Shown here: in pieces, positions 1 to 8,907 of the stretch
Layout of the letters: each line of letters opens with the position of its first letter
How positions within the stretch are numbered: position 1 is the first letter of the stretch
Assembly (NCBI GenBank): GCA_002420145.1
Contig: DIHL01000033.1
Coordinates: forward strand, 1-60,860
Length of the DNA stretch: 60,860 nt
Direction: 5' to 3'
Source: Bacteroidetes bacterium UBA5697
Lineage (GTDB): Bacteria; Bacteroidota; Bacteroidia; B-17B0; Aurantibacillaceae
The notes under the pieces: model-generated
Seen by the model: the letters and a program-made list of their open reading frames with translations, nothing else
Told to the model about the DNA's origin: nothing
Databases searched by the model: none
Made by a program: the position numbers and the translations under genes

Positions 1-116
1 ACTTATTTTACTCCTAGATATACTTCTTGTTTCAAATTTATTAAAACTGAATTTTGTTTGAAATTTGATTTTTTCGATTTAGATTCTTAAATTTATTATT
101 CTATAAAATGCTACAC

Positions 117-2408
117 ATGAAAAAAACAATTATTCTATCAAGCTTAATTATCTCTTTTTTTACTTTCAAAGCTCAATCTAATCAAGGGTTATGGAAACCA
201 ATTGATGAAACCAAAATAGCGATAACAGGTAAAAGGGAAATAGTTCCAGAAAGGTATAAAACATTTCATTTAGAACTTAGTTCTCTAAAAAACATCTTAG
301 CATCAGCTCCTTTAGATAAATATATAACTGCTGATAATTCGTCTGTCGTTATAAGTCTTCCAATGCCTGATGGCTCTTTGCAAGATTTTAAAGTAGTAGA
401 ATCTCCAGTAATGGAAGAGCCTTTACAAAACAGTTTTCCTGATATCCGAACTTATAATATCAGAGGCGTTGATGATGCACATGCGAGTGGAAAAATAGAT
501 GTTACTGAATATGGTTTCCATGGAATGATTCGCAGTTCAAAGGGCGATGTATACATAGACCCTTTTTGCAGATGGAATACAACTGATTATATAAGTTATT
601 ACACGACAGACTTTGTAAAACCATTAAATGAAAGAGGTTTTTGTGAAGGAGTTTTAGGTAGTATAGAATCAAATAATAGTAATGAAAAAGTTGCATCGCC
701 GAATGCTATTTGTGCAGGAGCAAATTTAAAAACATACCGACTAGCTATTGCTTGCACAGGTGAATATGCAAGAGCTGCATGTGGCACAGGTACTAATACA
801 CCTGCTACTTCTCTAATTTTATCTAAAGTTGTTACAACTGTTAATAGAGTTGATGGTGTTTATGAAACAGAGGTTGCTGTTAAATTAGTTTTAGTTGCAA
901 CAAATACGGTTGTATTATATGGAAATCCTTCAACCGATCCTTTTAATGGAAACAATAACGCATCTACTTTAATTGGCGAAAGTCAAACGGTGATTAATGC
1001 AAATATTGGTTCTGCTAATTATGATATCGGTCATACATTTAGTACTGGCGGTGGCGGTTTAGCAAGCTTAGGCTGTGTATGTTCAAGTGGTAAGGCAAGT
1101 GGTATTACAGGTAGCCCAAGTCCAGTTGGAGATCCTTACGACATTGATTATGTGGCTCACGAAATAGGGCATCAATATGGAGCAAATCACACATTTAATG
1201 GAAATGGTGGTTCATGTAATGGGAATAGAAGTGCGGCTAATGCAGTAGAACCAGGAAGTGGTGTAACTATTATGGCTTACGCTGGTATTTGTTCACCTCA
1301 AGATATTGCTTCTAACAGTATTGCTTATTTTCATGCTTATAGTTATGATGCTATTACTAATTTTATTAATACAGGTGGCGGTAATAATTGCGACGTAATG
1401 ACAGCTACTGGAAATGGTGCTCCTACTGTATCTGCAGGCACAAGTTATGTGGTACCAAAAGGAACTCCTTTTCAATTAACTGGTTCAGCCACCGATCCTA
1501 ATGGAGATGCTTTAACATATCAATGGGAAGAAATTGATTTAGGCGCTGCTGCAGGAAGCTGGAATAATGGTAAAGCTCCTTTTTTTAGATCATACGCTCC
1601 AACTACAAGCCCTACTCGATTATTTCCAAAATTATCAAATGTAATGGCAGGAACTTATACTACTAGTGCTGGAGAATTTTTACCTGGCGCAGCAGGAACT
1701 ACATTTACAGCAAATGCTACTTTAAAATTTAGATTAACGGCTCGTGATAACAAAATGGGAGGCGGAGGAGTTTGCTCTGCTACAACACAAGTAACCGTTA
1801 ATTCAGCTTCTGGTCCGTTTGCAGTCACATCTCAAAGTACAACGGGAATTACTTATCCAAGTGGTTCTACTCAAACAGTTAATTGGAATGTGAATGGAAC
1901 TAATGCAGCTCCTGTTAGTTGTGCAAACGTTAATATTTATGTTAGTACTGATAACGGAAATACATTTACCTTATCTATAGCAAACACACCAAATGATGGC
2001 ACTGAAAACATTGTTTTACCAACTGTTCCATCAACAAAACCGACTTGTCGTATTAAAGTAGAAAGTGTTGGGAATGTATTTTTCGATATCAATAAAAAAT
2101 TCTTCGCCATTTCAGCAGTAACAGGATTAAATCAATATTCAAACTCAAATAATTTCAATATTCAATTATATCCAAATCCATTTTCAGGTTCTGTAAAAGT
2201 TGACATCAATGCCAATAACCAATTAGATGAGGATAAAACAGTAATTCAAGTTTATGATATTTTAGGAAATATTGTGCGAATTGAGAACATTAAATTAACG
2301 GAGAATTTCTCTAAAGTTTATGATTTTTCTTCATTAGCTAATGGCTCTTACATAGTTGTGGTTACTGATGGAAAACAAAAATCTGTTGCTCGATTAATCA
2401 AAATGTAA
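117..2408 (+). CDS. Secreted M12B-like zinc metalloprotease with type A T9SS sorting domain
   Basis: Predicted secreted protease exported through Sec and then the type IX system. A signal peptide (Lys-Lys, hydrophobic stretch, KAQ cleavage region) starts at the ATG at 117; an upstream in-frame ATG at 108 only adds three residues. Around residue 350 is the zinc motif HEIGHQYGANH, the HExxHxxGxxH form of metzincins, with a Met-turn-like IMAYAG about 40 residues later; this matches reprolysin-like (M12B) enzymes common in Bacteroidota. Cys-rich segments surround the catalytic core. The last ~80 residues begin with LYPNPF and end in SVARLIKM, a classic type A C-terminal sorting domain (Por secretion tail). 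Target protein unknown. Stands alone, followed by the cold-shock gene. Confidence 0.9.
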   Translation: MKKTIILSSLIISFFTFKAQSNQGLWKPIDETKIAITGKREIVPERYKTFHLELSSLKNILASAPLDKYITADNSSVVISLPMPDGSLQDFKVVESPVMEEPLQNSFPDIRTYNIRGVDDAHASGKIDVTEYGFHGMIRSSKGDVYIDPFCRWNTTDYISYYTTDFVKPLNERGFCEGVLGSIESNNSNEKVASPNAICAGANLKTYRLAIACTGEYARAACGTGTNTPATSLILSKVVTTVNRVDGVYETEVAVKLVLVATNTVVLYGNPSTDPFNGNNNASTLIGESQTVINANIGSANYDIGHTFSTGGGGLASLGCVCSSGKASGITGSPSPVGDPYDIDYVAHEIGHQYGANHTFNGNGGSCNGNRSAANAVEPGSGVTIMAYAGICSPQDIASNSIAYFHAYSYDAITNFINTGGGNNCDVMTATGNGAPTVSAGTSYVVPKGTPFQLTGSATDPNGDALTYQWEEIDLGAAAGSWNNGKAPFFRSYAPTTSPTRLFPKLSNVMAGTYTTSAGEFLPGAAGTTFTANATLKFRLTARDNKMGGGGVCSATTQVTVNSASGPFAVTSQSTTGITYPSGSTQTVNWNVNGTNAAPVSCANVNIYVSTDNGNTFTLSIANTPNDGTENIVLPTVPSTKPTCRIKVESVGNVFFDINKKFFAISAVTGLNQYSNSNNFNIQLYPNPFSGSVKVDINANNQLDEDKTVIQVYDILGNIVRIENIKLTENFSKVYDFSSLANGSYIVVVTDGKQKSVARLIKM

Positions 2409-2479
2409 ACTCTATTTTTTGTTCAAATAAACTCGTATCATATTTTCCCAAAAAAGTTTTTTTTGTAAAATATTTATAT

Positions 2480-2487
2480 TAGCTTTG
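2480..2487 (+). promoter_or_regulatory. Candidate -7 box upstream of the cold-shock gene
   Basis: TAGCTTTG matches the Bacteroidota -7 consensus TAnnTTTG and lies 28 bases before the start codon at 2516. The TTTG at 2462-2465 is only 14 bases upstream, shorter than the usual spacer, so the -33 element is doubtful. Confidence 0.45.
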
Positions 2488-2515
2488 GGCATAAACAATT
2501 TTTTAAAAAAATAAA

Positions 2516-2707
<192 letters not shown>

Positions 2708-2731
2708 TTATATAATACCATTTAAAATTTT

Positions 2732-2766
2732 ATCCCCTCAACAAAATTGTTGAGGGGATTTTTTTT
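2732..2766 (+). terminator. Rho-independent terminator of the cold-shock gene
   Basis: Perfect 12-bp stem (2732-2743 with 2748-2759), four-base loop, then an eight-T run. Confidence 0.92.
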
Positions 2767-2857
2767 GACTTAATATTTCAAAAAAGTGACATAAAGTATA
2801 TAAATCATTAAAAAATTGGTATTTTAGACGACTAATAAAAAAACACTAAAACTGTAT

Positions 2858-4561
2858 ATGGAACAAGTTACTACGCAAAAAGGACACCCAAAAGGATTGT
2901 ATTTTTTATTCTTTACCGAAATGTGGGAAAGATTTAGTTATTATGGAATGAGAGCTATTTTCATTCTTTTCATGACTAAAGTTTTATTAATGAAAGATAA
3001 TGAAGCGTCTGAAATATATGGTAGCTATACTGGGTTAGTATATTTAACTCCATTATTAGGTGGTTACTTATGTGATAAATTTTTAGGAAACAGAAGAAGT
3101 ATTATTATAGGCGGAATATTAATGGCTTTAGGGCAATTTTTAATGTTCATGAGTGCAAGTGTTGGGGCTGATGGAGGCATTTCAATTATGTGGGCAGGCT
3201 TAACAGCAATTATTATTGGTAACGGTTTCTTTAAACCAAATATTTCTACAATGGTTGGTCAGTTATACCCAGAAGGCGACAGAAGAATTGATAGTGCTTT
3301 TACTATTTTTTATATGGGTATTAATTTAGGAGCATTTTTCTCACCGTTAGTATGTGGATCAATGGATTTTAAATGGGGTTTTATGGCGGCTTGTATTGGT
3401 ATGATTGCAAGTTTAATATTCTTTATTATTTATCAAAAAAAATATTTAATTTCTGAAGAGGGTAAAGAATTAGGCTTAGTAGTAAAAGCGCTGGATTTCA
3501 AAAACATAATGGTTATTGTTGGTTCAATTGGAATTATCTTTTTCATGTTAAACTTCAAACAAATATTTAAAAACGATTTAGATATTATTAGTTACTTTAT
3601 TTATGGTGCAATGATTATTATGCCAATTATCATTTTAAGTGATAAAAGTTTATCTCCCATTGAACGTAAGAGAATTATTGTAGTATTTATATTGGCGTTT
3701 TTTGTAATTTTCTTTTGGGGAGCCTTTGAACAAGCAGGGGCATCTTTAACATTATTTGCTGATAGACAAGTAAATAGAGAAATGCATTTATATGTTCCAG
3801 GTTGGTTAATTTTATTATCTGGCATCTCTATTATGTATTTTTTATCGAAAGGATTAAAGTGGTTTTTTGATTGGAAAAAAAACATGGACTATGTAGCTAC
3901 TGGTATTGTTTCATTAATTTTAGTTGTATTATTTGCTTTAGGATATATTCCTAATGTTGACAAAAGTGAATTTCCAGCGAGTTGGTTTCAATCTGTAAAT
4001 CCATTAGCTGTTATTTGTTTAGCGCCTGTTTTTTCTATGATATGGGGTTATTTATACAAAAAAAGACTAGAACCCTCGTCTTCAAAAAAGATGGCTTTAG
4101 GACTAGCTTTGGTCGCATTAGGATATATAGTAATTGCTATTGCTGTTAAAGGATTAGGAGTAGATGGAAAAACAAGCATGATATGGCTATTCTCTTTATA
4201 TATAATTCATTCAATGGGGGAACTATGTTTGTCACCAATTGGTTTATCAATGGTATCAAAATTAGCGCCTTTACGTTTATCATCATTGATGATGGGAACT
4301 TGGTTTTTAGCCAATGCTGCAGCTAATAAATTTGCGGGGACTTTAAGTGCTTTGATTCCACCTACTGCTGAAGCAGGTAGTACAGCCCCAATTGTTTACC
4401 CGTCCGTTTTCGGTATTCAAATTACAAATCTTTATGAATTCTTTATGTTGTTTATTATCATGACTGCAGTTGCCGCAGGGATTTTATTTATACTAAGCTC
4501 ATGGTTAGAGAAAATGATCCATGAAAAACATACTGAACCTCACGTTGAAGAGTTAAGATAA
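2858..4561 (+). CDS. POT family proton-coupled peptide transporter
   Basis: Inner-membrane symporter of the POT/PTR2 (DtpT-like) family that takes up di- and tripeptides with protons. The N-terminus carries the signature ExxERFSYYG (EMWERFSYYG), which in the family couples protons to transport. A second signature follows, GNGFFKPNISTMVG with the downstream FYMGINLGAF. At 567 residues with many hydrophobic helices it fits the 12-14 helix POT fold. It is followed after a terminator by a second POT gene, so the two look like diverged paralogues that are separately terminated. Confidence 0.93.
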   Translation: MEQVTTQKGHPKGLYFLFFTEMWERFSYYGMRAIFILFMTKVLLMKDNEASEIYGSYTGLVYLTPLLGGYLCDKFLGNRRSIIIGGILMALGQFLMFMSASVGADGGISIMWAGLTAIIIGNGFFKPNISTMVGQLYPEGDRRIDSAFTIFYMGINLGAFFSPLVCGSMDFKWGFMAACIGMIASLIFFIIYQKKYLISEEGKELGLVVKALDFKNIMVIVGSIGIIFFMLNFKQIFKNDLDIISYFIYGAMIIMPIIILSDKSLSPIERKRIIVVFILAFFVIFFWGAFEQAGASLTLFADRQVNREMHLYVPGWLILLSGISIMYFLSKGLKWFFDWKKNMDYVATGIVSLILVVLFALGYIPNVDKSEFPASWFQSVNPLAVICLAPVFSMIWGYLYKKRLEPSSSKKMALGLALVALGYIVIAIAVKGLGVDGKTSMIWLFSLYIIHSMGELCLSPIGLSMVSKLAPLRLSSLMMGTWFLANAAANKFAGTLSALIPPTAEAGSTAPIVYPSVFGIQITNLYEFFMLFIIMTAVAAGILFILSSWLEKMIHEKHTEPHVEELR

Positions 4562-4583
4562 CACTCTCTAATAAAACAAATTT

Positions 4584-4620
4584 AAATCCTATAAGGTTAC
4601 TACCTTGTAGGATTTTTTTT
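4584..4620 (+). terminator. Terminator between the two POT genes
   Basis: 14-bp stem (4584-4597 with 4602-4615, one G-U pair), four-base loop, then a T run. Confidence 0.85.
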
Positions 4621-4634
4621 AAAACAGATATACT

Positions 4635-6146
4635 ATGTCTAAAGAACTAACTATCGAAGAAATACAAAACTTTAAAGGCAAATACCCAAAACAAATTTGG
4701 CCTTTATTTTTTAGTGAAATGTGGGAACGTTTTTCGTTTTACGGAATGCGAGGCATGTTGGTTTTCTTTATGATTAATCAACTAGATTTTAATGAAGTAG
4801 TAGCTAATTTACAATATGGAGCCACACAAGCATTTGTATATGCCTTCACATTTGTTGGTGGATTGTTTGCCGATAAAATATTAGGAAAGCGCCGTTCCTT
4901 ATTTTGGGGCGGTATATTAATGATTATTGGAAGCCTTTTATTGGCTATCAATCCTAGCGATTTCTTTTTTTTAGGAATTGCATTTAACGTGGTTGGAACA
5001 GGTTTTTTTAAACCTAACATCTCCAGTATGGTAGGTAATTTATACAAAGACGGAGACAATAGAGTTGATGCTGGTTTTATGTTATTTTATGCAGGAGTTA
5101 ATGCAGGGGCTTTTTTTGGTGGCTACGCTTGCATTGCCATAGGCAAAGGAGAAATGTTATCGTCATTAGTTCCCGAAGCTATGCGCTGGAATATAGCCTT
5201 TGGATTGTCTTCTGTATTTATGGTAATTAGTTTATTAACCTTTACTCAAACTCAAAAAAAATTGGGAAACATTGGTTTATCTCCATTGTTACACTTACCC
5301 AAAAACACCAGATTAACCCAAGAAATATTGACGTTTGTGGGTTCTTTAATTGCTGTGCCTGTTATTATGTTTATGGTAGCCAAAACTGAATACACAGATT
5401 GGTTTATGTATACGATAGGCCCTTTAGCTGTATTATATGTCATTTTTGAAATGAGAAATTTTTCGCTTGTTGAAAATAAAAAAATTGTGGCTGCTTTATT
5501 ATTTATGCTTTTCTCTATTTTCTTTTGGGCATTTTTTGAGCAAAGCGGGGGCTCTTTAAGTATTTTTGCAGCAAATAATTTGAGTGATTCTATTCTTGGT
5601 ATTCCTTTAGATCCTAATGGAGTAAACAACTCTTCAAACTCTTTGTATGTTATTATTTTCGCCACTCCTTTAGGCTTATTATGGTTGTGGTTAGCCAACA
5701 GAAAAGCGGAACCTAATACCATTGTAAAGTTTGGTTTAGGATTCATCTTTTTAGCAATAGGATTTTACATTTTTTACTCAAGTAAATTCTTTAGCGATGG
5801 TAATGGTATTTCGTCATTAGGGCTTTTTGCTTTTGGGTGGTTCATTATTACTTTTGGAGAACTTTGCCTCTCGCCTATTGGTACATCGGTTATGACTAAA
5901 TTATCTCCACAAAAATTACAAGCCGTTATTATGGGAATGTGGTTTTTGGCAAGTGCCTACGGACAATATTTTGCAGGATTATTAGGTGCGAATATTGCCA
6001 GTGCATCCGAAAACTCAACCAACTTAGAAAAATTAACTATTTATGCTGACGGATATAAGCAATTGGGTATTTATGCCCTCATTGCTGGTATTGTATTAAT
6101 AGGTATTTCTCCTTTGGTGAAAAAATTAATGGGAGGAGTGAAATAA
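4635..6146 (+). CDS. POT family proton-coupled peptide transporter (second paralogue)
   Basis: 503-residue inner-membrane transporter with the POT signatures EMWERFSFYG near the N-terminus and GTGFFKPNISSMVG about 110 residues in, and the FEQSGGSLSIF segment in the second half. It is 64 residues shorter than the upstream paralogue and clearly diverged from it; substrate preferences cannot be told apart by eye. Its start lies just after the terminator of the first POT gene, so it probably depends on a promoter within or near that hairpin or on read-through. Confidence 0.92.
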   Translation: MSKELTIEEIQNFKGKYPKQIWPLFFSEMWERFSFYGMRGMLVFFMINQLDFNEVVANLQYGATQAFVYAFTFVGGLFADKILGKRRSLFWGGILMIIGSLLLAINPSDFFFLGIAFNVVGTGFFKPNISSMVGNLYKDGDNRVDAGFMLFYAGVNAGAFFGGYACIAIGKGEMLSSLVPEAMRWNIAFGLSSVFMVISLLTFTQTQKKLGNIGLSPLLHLPKNTRLTQEILTFVGSLIAVPVIMFMVAKTEYTDWFMYTIGPLAVLYVIFEMRNFSLVENKKIVAALLFMLFSIFFWAFFEQSGGSLSIFAANNLSDSILGIPLDPNGVNNSSNSLYVIIFATPLGLLWLWLANRKAEPNTIVKFGLGFIFLAIGFYIFYSSKFFSDGNGISSLGLFAFGWFIITFGELCLSPIGTSVMTKLSPQKLQAVIMGMWFLASAYGQYFAGLLGANIASASENSTNLEKLTIYADGYKQLGIYALIAGIVLIGISPLVKKLMGGVK

Positions 6147-6220
6147 TTTAACGTTTTAGTAATTCTTAAGTCATTTTGATTAACAAATTTTGGCACAGCA
6201 TTTGAAACTCATATTGTACT

Positions 6221-6874
6221 ATGTTTAACTGGAAAGATATATCAATGGCTGGGATTATTATCTTGGCCATTGCTTTTTATACTTGTAAAAAAAGCACCTT
6301 ACAAGCATCTATCAATTCTCCCGAAAACAGAGCCAGTAATTTTATCAAACAAGACAATACCAATTTTTCTTTTGCTTCAGAAAATACCTACACGGAATTT
6401 AACGAAGACTCTCCTGTAAATTGGATAACGTTTGACGAAGCCTACATTAAATGCAAAAAAAATCCACGTCCCATTATGATTGACATTTACACGACTTGGT
6501 GTGGTCCTTGTAAAATGATGAGTAAACAAACTTTTAATAATCCAATCATAGCAAAATACATTAATGATAATTTTTATGCCGTTAAATTTGATGCTGAATC
6601 AAAAGACAGTGTAAAGTTTGATAAATATGTTTTTGTAAGTTCGGATCCTACCAACCCTAAAGCACCCCATCAATTTGCTGCCTCTATTTTAGACAATCAA
6701 TTAGCTTATCCTTCTATTGTATTTTTAAATAATCAAATACAACGCCTTGATATTTTAAAAGGTTTTATGCCTCCACAAAATTTTGAACCCATATTAAATT
6801 ATTATGGTTCGGGCGATTATCAAAAAGTGAAATGGGAAGAGTATCAAAAAACCTTTGTTCCTTCTATCAAATAA
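6221..6874 (+). CDS. Membrane-anchored thioredoxin-like protein
   Basis: 217-residue protein with an N-terminal hydrophobic segment (about residues 8-22) and then a thioredoxin fold carrying the active site WCGPC at residues 93-97. In this family the two cysteines reduce or isomerise disulfides in exported proteins. The hydrophobic segment places the domain in the periplasm. The context WCGPCKMMSKQTF followed by YINDNFYAVKFDAE resembles the DUF255/thioredoxin_7 subgroup rather than classic thioredoxin. No obvious partner; the upstream neighbours are the peptide transporters. Confidence 0.85.
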   Translation: MFNWKDISMAGIIILAIAFYTCKKSTLQASINSPENRASNFIKQDNTNFSFASENTYTEFNEDSPVNWITFDEAYIKCKKNPRPIMIDIYTTWCGPCKMMSKQTFNNPIIAKYINDNFYAVKFDAESKDSVKFDKYVFVSSDPTNPKAPHQFAASILDNQLAYPSIVFLNNQIQRLDILKGFMPPQNFEPILNYYGSGDYQKVKWEEYQKTFVPSIK

Positions 6875-6876
6875 AT

Positions 6877-7533
6877 CTATAAAGGTTGAGATTTCACCTT
6901 CTTTAATTCAATTATAATAATTGGTACTAAAATCGCTGCTGGTCCCAACCACATCACAATTGGCGGCAAAGGAATGTGTTCCATTTGATTGACAACAAAT
7001 GCCGTTATTGCACCAATATAACTTCCCAACATATTTCCAATATGTACTTTAAGCCAAACCATGGTTTGTTTGGGTTTATTTAGCAAACGTTTAACGTTTC
7101 GACTAACGCCCCATAAACCGAAAGAACCAAATACAAAAGGAATAATTGCTCCAAAATTATGTGATTTAAAATAAGCTAGGATGGCAAATACAATCATTCC
7201 TATAAACGAAATACCTGCAATAATTTCAATAGTCCAATCTAAAATAGTTGGTTTTTGAGTCACGTTTAAGTGCTTTAGTTTAAGAGCTCTATAAGCAATA
7301 CATACCGAATAGTAAGTAAAAAATGCAATTAGAAATAAGAAAATATTATTTTTAAAAATCGACAAATAAACACCTGTGATAAAAATAATGGTCATACTCC
7401 AAAAATAAACTTTACCAACAGGTTTGTGTTTTGGTGTGTTTTTCTTTAAGATAATGGCTAAGGCGCCAAAAAGTAATGCTGCTGTACCAGCTATAATATG
7501 AATAATGGTTGATATTCGTATAAACGTTTCCAT
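6877..7533 (-). CDS. DUF2306-like multi-pass membrane protein
   Basis: 218 residues with about six hydrophobic helices. The start IIHIIAGTAALLFGALAI and the later KHKPVGKVYFW resemble the DUF2306 family of unknown function. Its ATG follows directly on the rimO stop codon with no gap, so it is almost certainly translated from the rimO mRNA. It converges with the thioredoxin-like gene, with two bases between the stop codons. Confidence 0.7.
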   Translation of the reverse strand: METFIRISTIIHIIAGTAALLFGALAIILKKNTPKHKPVGKVYFWSMTIIFITGVYLSIFKNNIFLFLIAFFTYYSVCIAYRALKLKHLNVTQKPTILDWTIEIIAGISFIGMIVFAILAYFKSHNFGAIIPFVFGSFGLWGVSRNVKRLLNKPKQTMVWLKVHIGNMLGSYIGAITAFVVNQMEHIPLPPIVMWLGPAAILVPIIIIELKKVKSQPL

Positions 7534-8847
7534 TTATACCAAATCACCATACAAATCAAAATCGCTAGCATCTGTAATTTTTACATTAGCAAAATCACCA
7601 ATGCGCACATAATTTGTATCTGTTGCTTTTACTAATACTTCATTATCAACATCCGGACTATCAAATTCTGTTCTTCCAACAAAGTAATCATTCTCTTTTC
7701 TATCAAATAATACTTTATATGTTTTACCAATTTTATCTTGATTTAACTTGTACGATATTTCTTGTTGCACTTTCATGACTGCGTCTGCACGTTCTTTTTT
7801 CACTTTCTCTTTCACATCGTCTTTTAATAAATAGGCATGTGTATTTTCTTCGTGCGAGTAGGTGAAAATTCCTAAACGTTCAAATTTTGAATCTTCTACC
7901 CAACGTAACATTTCTTCGTGATCTTGCTTTGTTTCTCCAGGATAACCAGCAATTAAAGTTGTTCTAATAGCAATACCTGGAACTTTATCTCTGATTTGAT
8001 TAACCGTATCAATTGTTTTTTGTTTAGTAATTCCACGACGCATACTCTTTAACATATTATCACTAATATGTTGCAATGGCATATCTAAATAATTACATAC
8101 GTTACTACGTTTATTCATCACATCTAATACTTCCATCGGAAATCCGCTAGGGAAAGCATAATGCAAACGAATCCAATCTATTCCTTCTACATCACTCAAC
8201 TGATCAACTAAATTAGCTAAATCTCGTTTTTTATAAATATCTAGTCCGTAATAAGTTAAATCTTGAGCTATTAATAATAACTCGCGAGTACCTTTGCTTG
8301 CTAATAATTTTGCTCTACTAACTAACGACTCTATTGGTTCAGAAATATGTCCACCGCGCATTAATGGAATGGCACAAAAACTACAAGGTCTGTCGCAACC
8401 TTCACTAATTTTGAAATACGCAAAATGATTAGGAGTAGTTAACAAACGCTCTCCAACTAGTTCCTTTTTATAGTCTGCTTTTAAGGTTTTTAAAATTTTA
8501 GGCAATTCTCTTGTCCCAAAATAAGCATCAACATCTGGGATTTCTTTTTCCAAATCACCTTTGTAACGTTCACTTAAACAGCCAGTCACATATAATTTCT
8601 CAATACTACCCTCTTTCTTAGCTTCTACATAACGTAAAATAGTATCAATACTTTCTTGCTTTGCACTTTCTACAAATCCACATGTATTTATAATCACAAT
8701 ATTATGATTATCGTCTTCGCTTTCATGTTTTACATTAAAGTTATTAGCCTTTAATTGTCCCATTAAAACTTCACTATCTACTATATTTTTACTGCAGCCT
8801 AATGTGACTACATTGACGCTATTTTTTCTTCGAGTTTTTGTTTTCAT
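7534..8847 (-). CDS. rimO: Ribosomal protein S12 methylthiotransferase RimO
   Basis: Radical-SAM enzyme that adds a methylthio group to an aspartate of ribosomal protein S12. The UPF0004 domain has its three cluster cysteines (C18, C56, C90); the radical-SAM motif CDRPCSFC (C151, C155, C158) follows, and the C-terminal ~65 residues form a TRAM domain. The length of 437 is normal. RimO is preferred over MiaB because of the N-terminal VTLGCSKNxVDSE motif. The downstream membrane protein is directly coupled. Confidence 0.95.
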   Translation of the reverse strand: MKTKTRRKNSVNVVTLGCSKNIVDSEVLMGQLKANNFNVKHESEDDNHNIVIINTCGFVESAKQESIDTILRYVEAKKEGSIEKLYVTGCLSERYKGDLEKEIPDVDAYFGTRELPKILKTLKADYKKELVGERLLTTPNHFAYFKISEGCDRPCSFCAIPLMRGGHISEPIESLVSRAKLLASKGTRELLLIAQDLTYYGLDIYKKRDLANLVDQLSDVEGIDWIRLHYAFPSGFPMEVLDVMNKRSNVCNYLDMPLQHISDNMLKSMRRGITKQKTIDTVNQIRDKVPGIAIRTTLIAGYPGETKQDHEEMLRWVEDSKFERLGIFTYSHEENTHAYLLKDDVKEKVKKERADAVMKVQQEISYKLNQDKIGKTYKVLFDRKENDYFVGRTEFDSPDVDNEVLVKATDTNYVRIGDFANVKITDASDFDLYGDLV

Positions 8848-8907
8848 TACTTGGTAAAGATACCATTTAAAAAATTGTATTTAGGTATAAAATTGTATTT
8901 TTATGTG

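Noticed and set aside
5252..5746. Minus-strand ORF of 164 residues in the second POT gene
   Set aside because: Shadow of the transporter; low-complexity translation and no family.
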